From the NCBI RefSeq assembly GCF_050916235.1, contig NZ_CP104854.1, forward strand, positions 2,914,001 to 2,978,000: a DNA stretch of 64,000 bases, written 5' to 3'. Shown piece by piece: positions 30,877 through 41,600 of the stretch. The translations under genes were made by a program, and so were the position numbers. Below the pieces are notes generated by a model that was not told the DNA's origin, did not search any database, and worked only from the letters and a program-made list of their open reading frames with translations. Source of the DNA: Maridesulfovibrio sp050916235 (GTDB lineage Bacteria; Desulfobacterota; Desulfovibrionia; Desulfovibrionales; Desulfovibrionaceae). Each line of letters starts with the position of its first letter. The stretch's first letter is position 1.

Positions 30877-33312
30877 CTATTTTGAGCGAAGTTCACCGAT
30901 AAGCTTGCGCAGTTCCCCGGACATGACGGCCAGTTCCTGAATGGCCTGTGCGGACTGTTGGATGCCCTCATCTGTTTCGCGAGCCACGCTGTTGATCTCG
31001 CTGATGGCCCGGTTGATCTGCTCGGACGCAGCGGACTGTTCCTCTGATGCCGTGGCGATGGACTCGACCTGATGGGCACTGAAATCAACCGTGCTGACGA
31101 TGGTCTTGAGTGATTCACCGGAGCGGCGGGCCAGATCAGTGGTTTCTTCCACCGCGCTTACGGCGTTCTCCACCTCAAGCATGTTGGCCCGGACAGAATT
31201 CTGGATGTTCCTGATGCTTTCGCCGACTTCGTGAGTGGCGGACATGGTCTTTTCGGCCAGTTTGCGGACCTCGTCGGCAACGACGGCAAATCCGCGTCCT
31301 GCTTCTCCGGCGCGGGCGGCTTCAATTGCAGCGTTCAGGGCCAGCAGGTTGGTCTGGTCGGCAATGTCGGTGATGACATTCATGACAGTGCTGATGGATT
31401 TGGTCTGCTCCTCAAGGGAACGCATGTTGTCGCGCAGGTCTTCTGCCACGGACTGGACTCCGGTGATGGCTGTGATCGATTCGGCCACGATCCCGGCTCC
31501 CTGCTGGGCTTCGGCCTTTGCCTCGTTGCTCTTGCCTGCCGCGCTGGATGCGTTGCTGGCGACTTCCATTATGGTGCTGTTCATCTGATCCATGGCGGTG
31601 GCGGTTTCGACTATGCGTTCCCGCTGCAGCTCGGAGCCCCGGCTGATTTGCTCCACCTGGGCGGAAAGCTCTTCACTGGCCGAGGAAAGCTGCTCGGAAA
31701 TGGACTGGGTGCGTTCGGCCACATCCTGCATGCGTCTTTGGGCGGTATGTATTTCGGTCTGGTCGATGAGGATTTCCATGGCACCGACAACCCTGCCGTC
31801 CTTTTTGATGGGGACTCCGGTGTAGGATACTTCAAGGTTGCCGCCGGGTCTTTTTACGTAGGTGGTTCCGTGTTCGGTTCTGGCGGAATCCATGGCTTTT
31901 GCACAGGCACAGTTTTTGGTGCCGCAGTCGCCTGATTCAATATATGAGGAACACTTGCCACGCTTCAGTTCATCAAGGGATTTGCCCAGCAGGACCGTAC
32001 CGGATTTGTTCATGAACAGGATGTTCATATTCTTGTCCATGGTCATAATCGGCATGGGAACTTCTTCGATAAACGAGCGCAGTACTCCGGTGGCGAGATT
32101 GGTGCGGTCAATGAGGTCAGCATAACTGCCGCTGAAGGAACTGCTGTCAGCCTTGCTGTCAATTCGGCCTACTTCAATATCGCTGATGGCGGAGTCGATT
32201 TCAGCCATGGCATTCTTGATGGTTTCACCGACAAGGGCCATGTCCTTGCAGATCATTCCTACTTCGTCACGCTGGTCAACATCCATGTGGCTGTCCAGTT
32301 TTCCGGCAGCGAGGTCCCTTACAAAGGCATTGGCCTTTTTCAGCGGAACGGTGATGCTGCGGGAGATGAAAAAAGCCATCAGGATTCCGAGAACCATGGT
32401 GACGGCAGAGCTGACGGTCATGGTTGTGGATGCGGTTTTGATTGAAGCCTGCATGCGCGGTCCGAGATTGTCCTGATGCTCTCTTACCACGGCAGTCATT
32501 TCTTCAACCAGTCTGGCGATTTCAGGACCGATTGTGTCGAGTTTCTTTTTTTCGTCAGCCTGACCTACCGTGGCTTCTATGATCCTTCTGGTGTTGGCAA
32601 GATACTGCTCATTGTTTTCCCGGAGCTCATTGATAAGTCCGAGGTCGGCCGGCGAGTAGAGAACATTCTGGATTTCTTCCAGGGTTTTCTGAAAATGTCC
32701 GAATTCAGCAATGGCTTTTTCAGCATCAGCTTTCTGCTTTGTCTTTAAAATGAACATCGCATTTGCGAGCCTGGCTTTGTAGAGTGCGGCCATGCTTTTC
32801 TGAACCATAGCCATCATGAAGCTGTCTTCTCGCTCGGTTGAGCTTTCCAGAAGGGTCTGCAGTCCGGCAACAATGATTTCGCCGTTTTTCTGTGCTCCGC
32901 TGAGACACTCGTGTTCGATCTGCTTGTAAGATATGAATTTGTTGAATGAAGAGTTGTAGGCGGAAATTTCTTCGTGAATCTGGGTGAGGATTGACTTGCG
33001 GTCCGGGTCGGATATTCCCTGTTCCGCTTGCTCGGTGTATTCCATCAGCTTAGCGAACCGTTCTTTGTATTGCTGGAGGGCGTCTTCGGTTCCGGATGTG
33101 GTGTATGCTATCGCGCCGATTCTTGTGAGCAGTAAATTGGATTGGATGCGTTCATCAAGGTTCGTTTCTCTGGCCAGTTCCCGGTAGCTGGCAAACCCTT
33201 CGGAACTTTCATTAAGTTTGACGATACCCTGCCCGGCCATTGCGGCCAGCAGTATGAGGACGATACCCAATCCTCCGGCAATTTTGGTGGTTACACTGAA
33301 ATTTTTCAACAT
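30877..33312 (-). CDS. Methyl-accepting chemotaxis protein with Cys-rich PAS domain
   Basis: 811 residues. TM1 is about 12-31, the periplasmic helical (4HB-like) sensor 32-295, TM2 300-320, and HAMP 318-370. A PAS domain at 415-520 contains a Cys set (C454, C463, C468, C470 in GKCSSYIESGDCGTKNCAC), a candidate metal or Fe-S site. The signalling domain at 560-790 has the tip ALNAAIEAARAGEAGRGFAVVADEVRKLAEK (quoted in part: EAGRGFAVVADEVRKLAE). It controls CheA for taxis. The ATG at 33312 is chosen for its GAGGGG box over one 33 bases upstream. No CheA/CheW genes are adjacent, so it feeds a remote chemotaxis cluster. No CheR-binding pentapeptide ends the protein. Confidence 0.95.
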   Translation of the reverse strand: MLKNFSVTTKIAGGLGIVLILLAAMAGQGIVKLNESSEGFASYRELARETNLDERIQSNLLLTRIGAIAYTTSGTEDALQQYKERFAKLMEYTEQAEQGISDPDRKSILTQIHEEISAYNSSFNKFISYKQIEHECLSGAQKNGEIIVAGLQTLLESSTEREDSFMMAMVQKSMAALYKARLANAMFILKTKQKADAEKAIAEFGHFQKTLEEIQNVLYSPADLGLINELRENNEQYLANTRRIIEATVGQADEKKKLDTIGPEIARLVEEMTAVVREHQDNLGPRMQASIKTASTTMTVSSAVTMVLGILMAFFISRSITVPLKKANAFVRDLAAGKLDSHMDVDQRDEVGMICKDMALVGETIKNAMAEIDSAISDIEVGRIDSKADSSSFSGSYADLIDRTNLATGVLRSFIEEVPMPIMTMDKNMNILFMNKSGTVLLGKSLDELKRGKCSSYIESGDCGTKNCACAKAMDSARTEHGTTYVKRPGGNLEVSYTGVPIKKDGRVVGAMEILIDQTEIHTAQRRMQDVAERTQSISEQLSSASEELSAQVEQISRGSELQRERIVETATAMDQMNSTIMEVASNASSAAGKSNEAKAEAQQGAGIVAESITAITGVQSVAEDLRDNMRSLEEQTKSISTVMNVITDIADQTNLLALNAAIEAARAGEAGRGFAVVADEVRKLAEKTMSATHEVGESIRNIQNSVRANMLEVENAVSAVEETTDLARRSGESLKTIVSTVDFSAHQVESIATASEEQSAASEQINRAISEINSVARETDEGIQQSAQAIQELAVMSGELRKLIGELRSK

Positions 33313-33782
33313 GGCAAATATATCCCCTCCATTACGGTCTATCAACTGCTGGTCTTTTACAAAAAGTGATCATTTGTGAATAATATTCATAATTGGATAG
33401 CAGAAAGATGTTCGCTGTCAATGTGTGGTGAGCACTCCCTGAAAGGTCCTCGGAGGGCCGGAAATAGTTAATGGGTCGTAATGGTGCGGGAATAAATATG
33501 TTTTTAATTCGGAATAATTGTAAAAATAAAAATAAATTTTAATTAATATCAATCTTTTTTCTTGAAAGGAATTATAACATGTAAGAAATATTTATGGTTA
33601 ATACGACGGAAGTCGGATATTTCATATTTGTAAATATTCGCATCTTGGGGGCAGCAAAAGAACCTTCGCGGCCAAGATAGGGTAGTTTTGGTGTGCTTTG
33701 TGTTCTGACAGATATGACCACATGTTATAGATGCATTGGACAGACAGGAATATTACAGGTCGGAGTTCATCCCTGTATCTTC
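33313..33782. other. A+T-rich intergenic region upstream of the chemoreceptor
   Basis: 470 bases with no gene. The stretch 33480-33620 is very A+T-rich. It carries the chemoreceptor promoter at 33394-33421 and the end of the M48 peptidase transcript; no clear terminator hairpin was found. Confidence 0.45.
33394..33421 (-). promoter_or_regulatory. Candidate chemoreceptor promoter
   Basis: On the minus strand TTGACA (33416-33421), a 16-base spacer and TATCCA (33394-33399), about 80 bases before the ATG. I saw no sigma-28 consensus. Confidence 0.42.
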
Positions 33783-35102
33783 CTACTGGATGTATCCCCA
33801 TGATGAGAGTCTGTCGTACGCATGTTTGGCGTAACTTCCCTGATTGTTTACTTTCAGGAAGCGGTAGTATTCGTTTGCGGCCATGTCTCTGTTGCCAAGT
33901 GCTTCGTATGAGACTCCCTTGAAAAAGGTGGTCATGGGGTTGCCGGGCAGGGCCTTTTCATACGCCTCGAAGTTAACCAGCGCCTGCTCGTACTCCCTGT
34001 TTTCAAGACTCATCATTCCTACCATGTGCAGGGCCTGCGCTTCCTGAGGATATTTGTTCCTGGCCTGCTGAGCATACTGGAGGCCGCTTTGTTTCTTGCC
34101 CATAGCCAGCTGGCATTTGGACATGAGCATGAGGCCTGCATAGTCGTTCGGTGCAATGCTCAGCGCTCTGGCGAAGTGTTCTTCGGCCTGTGGAAAGGCC
34201 TTCCGGCGCATCTGGCCTTCACCTTTCTGCATCTCCACAATGGCTGGTTCTATTTTGCGGATCGATGCTATGTTGTCCATGTATCTTTCGCGAAGGAGCT
34301 TTCCTCTCTTGCTGTCTGCATAAATGGTCTGCCGTGCCCTGACTGCCGTGTCGTATCGTTCCGAACTCATGGGGTGGGAGGCAAACATCTGCTGTACAAA
34401 GGAGGGCTGACTTTTGTGGAGCTTGTTCAGTTCATCCATCAGGCCTACCATTCCTTCGGGGTCATATCCGGCCTTGTCCATGTATTCCATGCCGAGGCTG
34501 TCGGCCTGCCGTTCGTCCGAGCGGGAATAGCTGGCCAGCAGCAGCCCAGCGCCAATGCCGCCAAGCCCGGCGGCCAGGGGAACCAGATCGCTATCCTGAG
34601 TGGCCAGAACACCAAGTCCGATGGCGAGCACTCCCTGCACAGCCAGTGAGGAGCTCATGCGGGAAGCCGTGTGTCTTGCACTCACATGACCGATTTCATG
34701 CCCCATAAGCGCAGCCAGTTCCGCTTCGTTTTCAAGGGTGAGCAGAATTCCGCGTGTACAGGCGATGCTTCCTCCCGGAAAGGCGTAGGCATTCACATAG
34801 GTGGCATTCACGCAGCGAAAGTTGTAGGGCATATCCGGACGGTGGCTTGTTCGGGCCAGAGACATCCCCACTTCACTGACATAACGGTTTATGTTGGCGT
34901 CCTGTACTGCTCCGTAATCGGCGGAAAACTGGTGCGGAGAGTTCTGGCGGTCCATCTGGATTTCCTGCTGCTGTGATACGAGCATGAGCTGGTTATTCCC
35001 CGTAACCGGGTTGATTGCACACCCGGTCAGAATTCCCAGCGCTCCTCCGGCGGTGAGTTTGAGTGCCTGCCTTCTGGTTATGTTCTTTCGGCCCTGTCCC
35101 AT
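33783..35102 (-). CDS. M48 family metallopeptidase with TPR-like repeats (BepA-like lipoprotein)
   Basis: 439 residues. The N-terminus has RRQALKLTAGG and the lipobox LTGC (Cys about 28), so it may be a Tat-dependent lipoprotein. The zinc site is HEIGHVSARH, in GHEIGHVSA near 136, with a downstream ERQADSLGMEYMDKAGYD that gives the third ligand. A short hydrophobic GVLAIGLGVLATQ insert lies between them. Residues 310-430 form TPR-like helices (EEHFARALSIAPNDYAGLML, NPMTTFFKGVSYEALGN). Homologues such as BepA degrade or assist misfolded outer-membrane proteins in the periplasm. GGAGG lies close to the ATG at 35102. It is divergent from the double-receiver kinase at 35298. Confidence 0.92.
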   Translation of the reverse strand: MGQGRKNITRRQALKLTAGGALGILTGCAINPVTGNNQLMLVSQQQEIQMDRQNSPHQFSADYGAVQDANINRYVSEVGMSLARTSHRPDMPYNFRCVNATYVNAYAFPGGSIACTRGILLTLENEAELAALMGHEIGHVSARHTASRMSSSLAVQGVLAIGLGVLATQDSDLVPLAAGLGGIGAGLLLASYSRSDERQADSLGMEYMDKAGYDPEGMVGLMDELNKLHKSQPSFVQQMFASHPMSSERYDTAVRARQTIYADSKRGKLLRERYMDNIASIRKIEPAIVEMQKGEGQMRRKAFPQAEEHFARALSIAPNDYAGLMLMSKCQLAMGKKQSGLQYAQQARNKYPQEAQALHMVGMMSLENREYEQALVNFEAYEKALPGNPMTTFFKGVSYEALGNRDMAANEYYRFLKVNNQGSYAKHAYDRLSSWGYIQ

Positions 35103-35297
35103 GCTTCCTCCATGGCTCTTATCGTTAAAAATATATCGGCAGCGGCTTTTTGGCAATGGGTGCTCTGCAATGCTTCAAATCGGCATCTGGTGCCGACCTT
35201 ATCCGTTTGTATGGCAGCATGGTCTATGATAGAAGTGTAAGGGCCCACATAATAGAAGGGCGGCAATCAAACCAAATTAATAGACGGAATGATGTGT

Positions 35298-36773
35298 ATG
35301 GAACAGGTTGATAGTGTGAACAACACGGAAGTAGTGCTTATTGTTGAAGACAGCCGGGCCATTGCGGTTGAGCTGCAGCGCAAGATTGATGAACACACCG
35401 AGTTCAGGGCCGAGATCGTAGGCACCTGCGAGGCTGCGGTGGAGTTTGCACGGCAGCACCGTAATGAGATATTTCTGGCAATTCTTGATCTGAATCTTCC
35501 GGATTCGGGTGACGGCGGCATTGTAGATGTCTTTTGTGAACTGGAAATACCCTCCATTGTGTTCACGGCAGATCTTGACGAGACCACCAGAAGGCTGATG
35601 CTGACCAAGGATATAATCGACTACGTGGTGAAAGACACGCGCTCCATTGACACCATTCTCAGATATATTGAGCGTCTTGATCTTAACCGCAGGATCGGGG
35701 TGCTGGTTGTTGACGATTCTGACTCGCTGCGTTCTGTGCTTTCGCGCATGCTCGGTAAACTCATGTTTTGTGTTCTTGAGGCTCCTGATGCGGAAACAGC
35801 ACTGAAGATGATAAATAGCGGAGCTGATATTCGTCTGGCAATTGTAGACTATGAGATGCCGGGGATGAATGGGGTGGAGCTGGTCAGAAGAATCCGTGAA
35901 CGTTTCAGCCGGGAAGAGTTGGGGGTCATAGGTCTATCCTCTTCCGGGGAGCCGCTGCTGACAGCAAAATTCATCAAGAACGGAGCCAACGATTTTATAA
36001 TCAAGCCTTTTGAGGCCGAAGCTTTTTACTGCCGGGTGCGCAGTACGCTTGAAAATCTGGAGCTTATCAGCCGGTTGAAGGAGGCCAACACGGTAAAGAA
36101 TCAGTTTCTGGGAATGGCAGCGCATGACCTGCGCAGCCCCATAAGCGGGATCAACGGATTTACCCAGTTGCTGCTTGATAACCTTTGCGGGGATCTTACC
36201 GAGGAGCAGCGCGATATAATCGAGGTAATAAATGTTGCCAACTGGCAGATGAATGAGATGGTGAATGACCTGCTTGATATTTCGGCTATCGAGTCCGGAC
36301 AGTTGAAGTTGAAAAAGGAGAAGGCCTACCTGCGCGAACTTGTGGAGAGCCGTCTGCGCATTCACTGCATTTCAGCCAGGAACAAGGCCATAACCTTCAG
36401 GACGGACCTGCAGGAGGTCGGCCCCATATGGTTTGATGTCCGGCGTATGGGACAGGTTATCGACAACCTGTTGACCAATGCGCTTAAATTTTCACCTGCG
36501 GGAAGCTTCGTGGATCTGTCGCTTGCCGGGGAGGGCGGTGAAGTGGAATTCTGCGTCAGGGACTACGGACAGGGGGTTCCCCCTGAAGAAAAGAGTTTGC
36601 TTTTCCAGACATTTAAAAAGACACGGGTACGCCCTACAGCCGGGGAAACCAGCACGGGACTTGGATTGCACATAGTGAAAAAAATAGTTGAGGCCCATGG
36701 CGGCAGGGTCTGGGTGGACAGTGTCTTCGGTAAGGGGGCTTCTTTTTATTTCAGTCTGCCGTCCGCCGGTTGA
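35298..36773 (+). CDS. Double-receiver histidine kinase
   Basis: 491 residues in the order REC-REC-HisKA-HATPase. The first receiver has D64 (LAILDLNLPDSGDGG) and the second D184 (AIVDYEMPGMNG). The phospho-acceptor is H276 in MAAHDLRSPISG. The ATPase domain has DNLLTNALKFSP, DYGQGVP and GLGLHIVKKIVEAHGG. It has no membrane or classic input domain, so it is a soluble kinase whose activity is set by phosphorylation of its own receivers, suited to integrating two upstream kinases. Three in-frame ATGs (35289, 35292, 35298) exist; the last has a GGA at better spacing. No response regulator gene is adjacent. Confidence 0.9.
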   Translation: MEQVDSVNNTEVVLIVEDSRAIAVELQRKIDEHTEFRAEIVGTCEAAVEFARQHRNEIFLAILDLNLPDSGDGGIVDVFCELEIPSIVFTADLDETTRRLMLTKDIIDYVVKDTRSIDTILRYIERLDLNRRIGVLVVDDSDSLRSVLSRMLGKLMFCVLEAPDAETALKMINSGADIRLAIVDYEMPGMNGVELVRRIRERFSREELGVIGLSSSGEPLLTAKFIKNGANDFIIKPFEAEAFYCRVRSTLENLELISRLKEANTVKNQFLGMAAHDLRSPISGINGFTQLLLDNLCGDLTEEQRDIIEVINVANWQMNEMVNDLLDISAIESGQLKLKKEKAYLRELVESRLRIHCISARNKAITFRTDLQEVGPIWFDVRRMGQVIDNLLTNALKFSPAGSFVDLSLAGEGGEVEFCVRDYGQGVPPEEKSLLFQTFKKTRVRPTAGETSTGLGLHIVKKIVEAHGGRVWVDSVFGKGASFYFSLPSAG

Positions 36774-37038
36774 ACTAGTCAGGGACTAAGCATCCGCCGA
36801 TCGGCACCCTGAAGTCAGGCCGGCTGTTATTTCGCGGAAAGATTAACCTGAATGAGATCTTTTTTGTCCTGCTGCCACATAGAACTTCTCCTGCATGGCG
36901 CAACTGGTTATCTTCGGCTAATTACCAGTCCGACAACCGGCGGCGGGTTCCTGTCGGGATAACTGAAGATGGCGGTAAGCACGGGGGCCTGCCGTGGGTT
37001 CGGCAGCGGCAAAACTTTTTCAACTTAAGGCAATGATT

Positions 37039-37728
37039 ATGAATGTGGTCAATGTGGATGTCTCAACCGGAACTCTTCCTGTTCTGGAATTCCGGGATGT
37101 GAATTTCAACTGGCCGGGGGGACGGGGTCTGAGGGACGTCTCGTTTTCGGTTTTCCCCGGTCGCTTTGTGCTTATTACCGGTCTTTCGGGGGCGGGAAAA
37201 TCGACCCTGCTGCGCTTGATAGTGCGTCTGGAAGAGATTGATAGCGGGCAGATCCTGTTTGAAGGCGAGTCGCTGGGCTCGTTTTATCCTCCGCTGCTGC
37301 GAACCCGTATCGGCTTTGTGCAGCAGACTCCGACTGTTCTGCCCGGTTCCGTGCGGGATAATCTGCTGCTGCCGTTCAGATTTCAGGTGCGCAAGGAAAA
37401 CGACATCCCGGAAGACGGTGTTCTTCTTGGGTGGATGGACCGTCTTGGGCTTGACGGATTCGGGCTGGACAGTGCTGCCGGAGACCTTTCCGTGGGGCAG
37501 AAGCAGAGGCTGTGCCTGATCCGTTCCGTGCTGCCGCGTCCGGCAGTGCTGTGTTTTGACGAGCCAACCAGTGCGCTTGACCCCGGGAGCCGGGCGAGAG
37601 TCGAGGAAGTGGCCGAGGAACTGGTTTCAGAGGGGATAACCGTACTTATGGTCAGTCATACCGGATACCGGCCAGGCTGCCCGCATATGTGTATTTCAGT
37701 TGCCGATGGCCGGGTGGAGGTCCAGTAA
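37039..37728 (+). CDS. fetA: ABC transporter ATPase, FetA/YbbL-like
   Basis: 229 residues. Walker A is GLSGAGKST, the Q-loop GFVQQTPTVLPGSV, the signature LSVGQKQRL, Walker B AVLCFDEPTSALD and the H-loop MVSHT. The UPF0014 permease gene overlaps its stop codon by one base, which is the fetAB arrangement. In E. coli FetAB exports iron and protects against peroxide. ATGs at 37033 and 37039 are possible; the latter stands eight bases after AAGG. The promoter lies in the 265-base gap after the kinase gene; nothing structured was recognised there. Confidence 0.85.
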   Translation: MNVVNVDVSTGTLPVLEFRDVNFNWPGGRGLRDVSFSVFPGRFVLITGLSGAGKSTLLRLIVRLEEIDSGQILFEGESLGSFYPPLLRTRIGFVQQTPTVLPGSVRDNLLLPFRFQVRKENDIPEDGVLLGWMDRLGLDGFGLDSAAGDLSVGQKQRLCLIRSVLPRPAVLCFDEPTSALDPGSRARVEEVAEELVSEGITVLMVSHTGYRPGCPHMCISVADGRVEVQ

Positions 37729-38519
37729 TGGGTGCTGAATTCATACCAATTTCATGGGGCCAATTGCTGATTGCGGTCAGCCTTGTGTCGGTTTCCGGTG
37801 CCCTTTCCCTGTTTTATCAGCTCAAACTGGAAAAAGATCTTGCCATAGGCGTGGTCCGCTCATTTGTGCAGCTGCTGGTCATGGGGTATCTGCTCAAGAT
37901 CATCTTCGGGTTGAACAACGCCCTTCTGGTGCTTGCTCTTTATGCCTTCATGACCGTGTTCGCCGTTCACATCATTCACGGGCGGGTCAAGGAGAAAAAT
38001 GTCTCCTACCTGATGCCGACAGGATTATCGATGATTGTCAGCTATTCCCTTGTGACCGTGGTGGTGACCCGTTTTGTGATCGGTGCCCAGCCCTGGTGGG
38101 AACCGCAGTACTTCATTCCCATAGGCGGGATGATTGCGGGTAATTCCATGAACACGCTGGCCCTGTCTCTGGAAAGGTTTTTTTCGGAACTCCGGAACAG
38201 GCGGGACGAGGTGGAGATGATGCTCTGCCATGGGGCCGATTCTCGGGAGGCTACAGCTGAAATATTCCGCAACTCCCTGCGGGCAGGCATGATCCCGGCC
38301 ATAAACTCCTTAATGGGTGTGGGGCTCGTTTTTCTGCCGGGAATGATGACCGGGCAGATTCTGGCCGGAGCCGACCCGGAAGAGGCGGTCCGGTACCAGA
38401 TCGTGGTTATGTTCATGCTGGTGGCATCCACAGCGCTGTCTTCAATCATAGTATTGCTGCTGGTGCGGCGCAGGTGTTTTTCTGCGGCAATGTCACTGCT
38501 TGTTCGCAAACAGGGCTGA
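37728..38519 (+). CDS. fetB: UPF0014 permease, FetB/YbbM-like
   Basis: 263 residues with about seven membrane helices. It contains GALSLFYQLKLEKDLAIGVV, VRSFVQLLVMGYLLK, PIGGMIAGNSMNTLALSLER and GMIPAINSLMGVGLVFLPGMMTGQILAG (quoted in part), the UPF0014 hallmarks. The ATG overlaps the fetA stop (TAATG) with GGTGGAGG before it, so translation is coupled. Iron export is known for E. coli FetB. Here the substrate is inferred only from the family. Confidence 0.9.
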   Translation: MGAEFIPISWGQLLIAVSLVSVSGALSLFYQLKLEKDLAIGVVRSFVQLLVMGYLLKIIFGLNNALLVLALYAFMTVFAVHIIHGRVKEKNVSYLMPTGLSMIVSYSLVTVVVTRFVIGAQPWWEPQYFIPIGGMIAGNSMNTLALSLERFFSELRNRRDEVEMMLCHGADSREATAEIFRNSLRAGMIPAINSLMGVGLVFLPGMMTGQILAGADPEEAVRYQIVVMFMLVASTALSSIIVLLLVRRRCFSAAMSLLVRKQG

Positions 38520-38548
38520 TTGCCTGCAAAGATATAGGTCGTATGTGG

Positions 38549-38578
38549 CGGGACGGCAGGGAAACCGTCCCGTTTTAC
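38549..38578 (+). terminator. Terminator of fetAB
   Basis: Perfect stem CGGGACGG / CCGTCCCG with an eight-base loop, followed by TTTTACTTT. Confidence 0.85.
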
Positions 38579-38687
38579 TTTATGAGTAATAACCTTCCTT
38601 GGTATTATACTTGAACGAGAACGATAGTCTTTCATTTTTATATGTGCTAACGTTTCAGGTGATAGTCATGGACTTTTTTCCGGCGAT

Positions 38688-41600
38688 ATGAAGTTCCGGT
38701 TATGGGGAGAACAGGTGGATTCATCATTGGAAACAATAAGGAAGCTTTTTGCGGACAGCAAAATGTGCAGGATGTTTCTGGAAGCCTCTCCTGATGCGAT
38801 TGTTGTAATCGCCGCAAACGGGGATCTTGTGGCCTACAACGAGAATGCCATGAAGCTGTTCGGGTACAGCGGAGAAGATACGATTCCCGGAAATGTCCTC
38901 CCGTTTTACAGTGATCCCGCCCAGCGCGGAAATTTGCTTTCAGCTCTTTTGGAAAATGGGATTGTAAGGGACTTTGAAACCAGCCTTCTTTCAATGGACA
39001 GGGGGCCCATTCTTGCCAGTGTGAATGTCTCTCTGCTTGAGCTCGGCGGCGAGAAAGTACACATCGCCATTATCCGTGACATTACCGAACGCAGGCTCGC
39101 CGAGGAGAAGCTCAGAAAGAGCGAGGAAAAATTTTCAAGCCTGTTCGAAGCTGCCTCGGATGCCATTCTTCTTCTGGATGCGGATGGCAGAATCGTTGAC
39201 TGCAACAAGGCGGCAACAAAACTTTTCATCCTTTCAAGGCAGGAGCTTCTGGATTCTTCGTTCATGGATCTTTCCCCTGTTGTTCAGCCTGGGGGGCGGG
39301 TTTCCGGGGAAGTGTTCATTTCGGTCATGGTCGAGGTTCTGGATGGTCATAGCAAACGGCTCTTGTGGCAGTACCGATTGAAAGGGGGAACCCTGCTGGA
39401 CGGCAATATTTCCCTGAAGGCGGTCGAGGTGGACCAGAAGCAGCGGGTCATGTGCGTTGTTCAGGACCTTGGAGAACAGCAAAATATACTGGCGCGCGGC
39501 AGGCTGGATGAAATTCGCTTTGAGGCTTTATCTGCCATTTCCCGTATGGGCGGTGCCGCACTGACAAGCATTTATGACTATGCGCTTGAGGCAGCGGTCA
39601 GTGTTACCGAGAGCGACATAGGCTACATATATTTCCTGAATGAGGATGAGACTGAGCTGACTTTGCACGCGTGGTCCCGCAATGTGATGCCGCAGTGCCT
39701 GGTTGAAAATGTCCCTGCATCCTACCGGGTGGAGGACACCGGATTATGGGGTGATGCTGTGCGGATGCGTCAGCCGGTTATCACGAATGATTATGCAACC
39801 TGTCCGAATAAAAAGGGAGTTCCAAATGGTCACATCCCGGTGATCAGGCACATGAATGTTCCTCTTTTTGACGGGGACCGCATTGTCCTGCTGGCCGGGG
39901 TGGGCAATAAGGAAAGCGATTATACTCAGGAAGATGTGCGGCAGTTGACCATGCTGATGGAGGGCATGTGGAATGTTGTCCGCCGCAAACAGGCGGATGA
40001 TGCCTTGATGGCCGCTTATGTCGGTCTTGAGCGCAAGGTTTTTGACCGTACTGAAAAACTGAGTTTGGCACTTGCAAATCTCAAGTATAAAAATGCGGAG
40101 ATAAACCGCGAGATTGAGTATCGCAGGGAGGTTGAAAAGCAGCTCAAGAAAAGTTCAGGACGGCTGTCGCTGGCCACCCGTGCGGGTGGGCTGGGCGTAT
40201 GGGAGTGGGAACTTACGGAGGGAAGGCTGGTCTGGGATGATCGCATGTTCGAGATCTACCAGTGCAGTCCGGGCGAGTTTGAGGGGATATATGAAGCGTG
40301 GCGCAGCAGGGTGCATCCGGATGATCTGGCCTGTACGGAGATGGCCTTAAGCGATGCCATAGAGGGAGATGGGCATTTTGACTGGGAGTTCCGTATTCTC
40401 TGGCCCGGGGGAGAAGTCAGGAATATAAAGGCCAGTGCTCTGGGGCTTCCTGACCGGATGGGCCGCATCCAGTCCATGATCGGCATCAATGAAGATATTA
40501 CCGAGCGTCGTAGGCTTGAGGAGCGGCTTAGGCGTTTTGAAAGGATTATTGCCGTAACCCCGGACATGGTTTCGCTTGTTGACGACGAGTATAAATATGT
40601 AATGGTCAACGATGCCTATGTGAATTCATTCGGGCAGCCCCGGGAGTATTTTATCGGTCGGCCCCTTGCGGAGGTGGTCGGTGATGACGTTTATGAAAAA
40701 TACTGCAGACTGAAATTGGAAGCCGCTTTTTCCGGTGAAATCCAGGCATTTGAAGCATGGCTTGATATTCCAGCTCTGGGAGTGCGGTTTTTGTCGGTGA
40801 TTTACCAGCCGATCAGTTCTTATGACGGTGGTGAACAATTTGTGGCTATTGTGGCCCACGACATAACAGCGGTCAGGATGGCGGAGGAGGACCGCAAGCA
40901 TATCTTCGAGCTTTCCCTTGATTTGCTTTGTGTAACCGACCTGGAGGGACGGTTCGTCGAACTGAATCCCGCTTGGAAGAATATTCTCGGCTGGGAAGAG
41001 CAGAGACTCAAAGGAAAATTCTGGATTGATTACGTCCACCCGGAAGACCGCGAATCTTCTGTTGAATCAATGAAACGACTGCTGTCCGGTTTGGAAATAA
41101 GGAATTTCGAGAACCGCTACAGATGCAGCGATGGAAGCTGGCGCTGGATTGACTGGAGTCTTAATGTCGACATGGATCGTGGAAAGGTAACAGCCGTTGC
41201 ACGTGATGTGTCTGAAAGAAAGGCTATGGTCGATGAATTGAAGCGGATGGCAAGCACCGATGTGCTGACCGGGGCCAATAACCGCAGATGTTTTCTCGAC
41301 AGGTCCAAGGAAGAGATCGACCGTTTTGTGCGTTACGGTGGCAGTCTTGCCCTGCTGATGCTGGATATTGACCATTTCAAGATCATCAATGACACATATG
41401 GGCATGATGCCGGAGACGAAGTGCTCAAGGAGCTGGTGCGTTGTTCCAGGGAAACACTGCGTACTTCGGATATTTTCGGCCGCATCGGCGGGGAGGAATT
41501 TGCCGCCCTGCTGGTACAGGGGAATATACAATCCTCCATGCAGGCTGCGGAGCGTCTTCGGAAGTCTCTTGAAGAGCTCGAAGTCCGGGTCGGGGGACAG

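Noticed and set aside
30993..31935. Plus-strand open frames in the chemoreceptor region
   Set aside because: Shadows of the chemoreceptor signalling domain; the minus-strand frame is continuous and clearly coding.
36774..37038. Metal riboswitch before fetAB
   Set aside because: The region is G+C-rich with short dyads, but I could not match a known aptamer.
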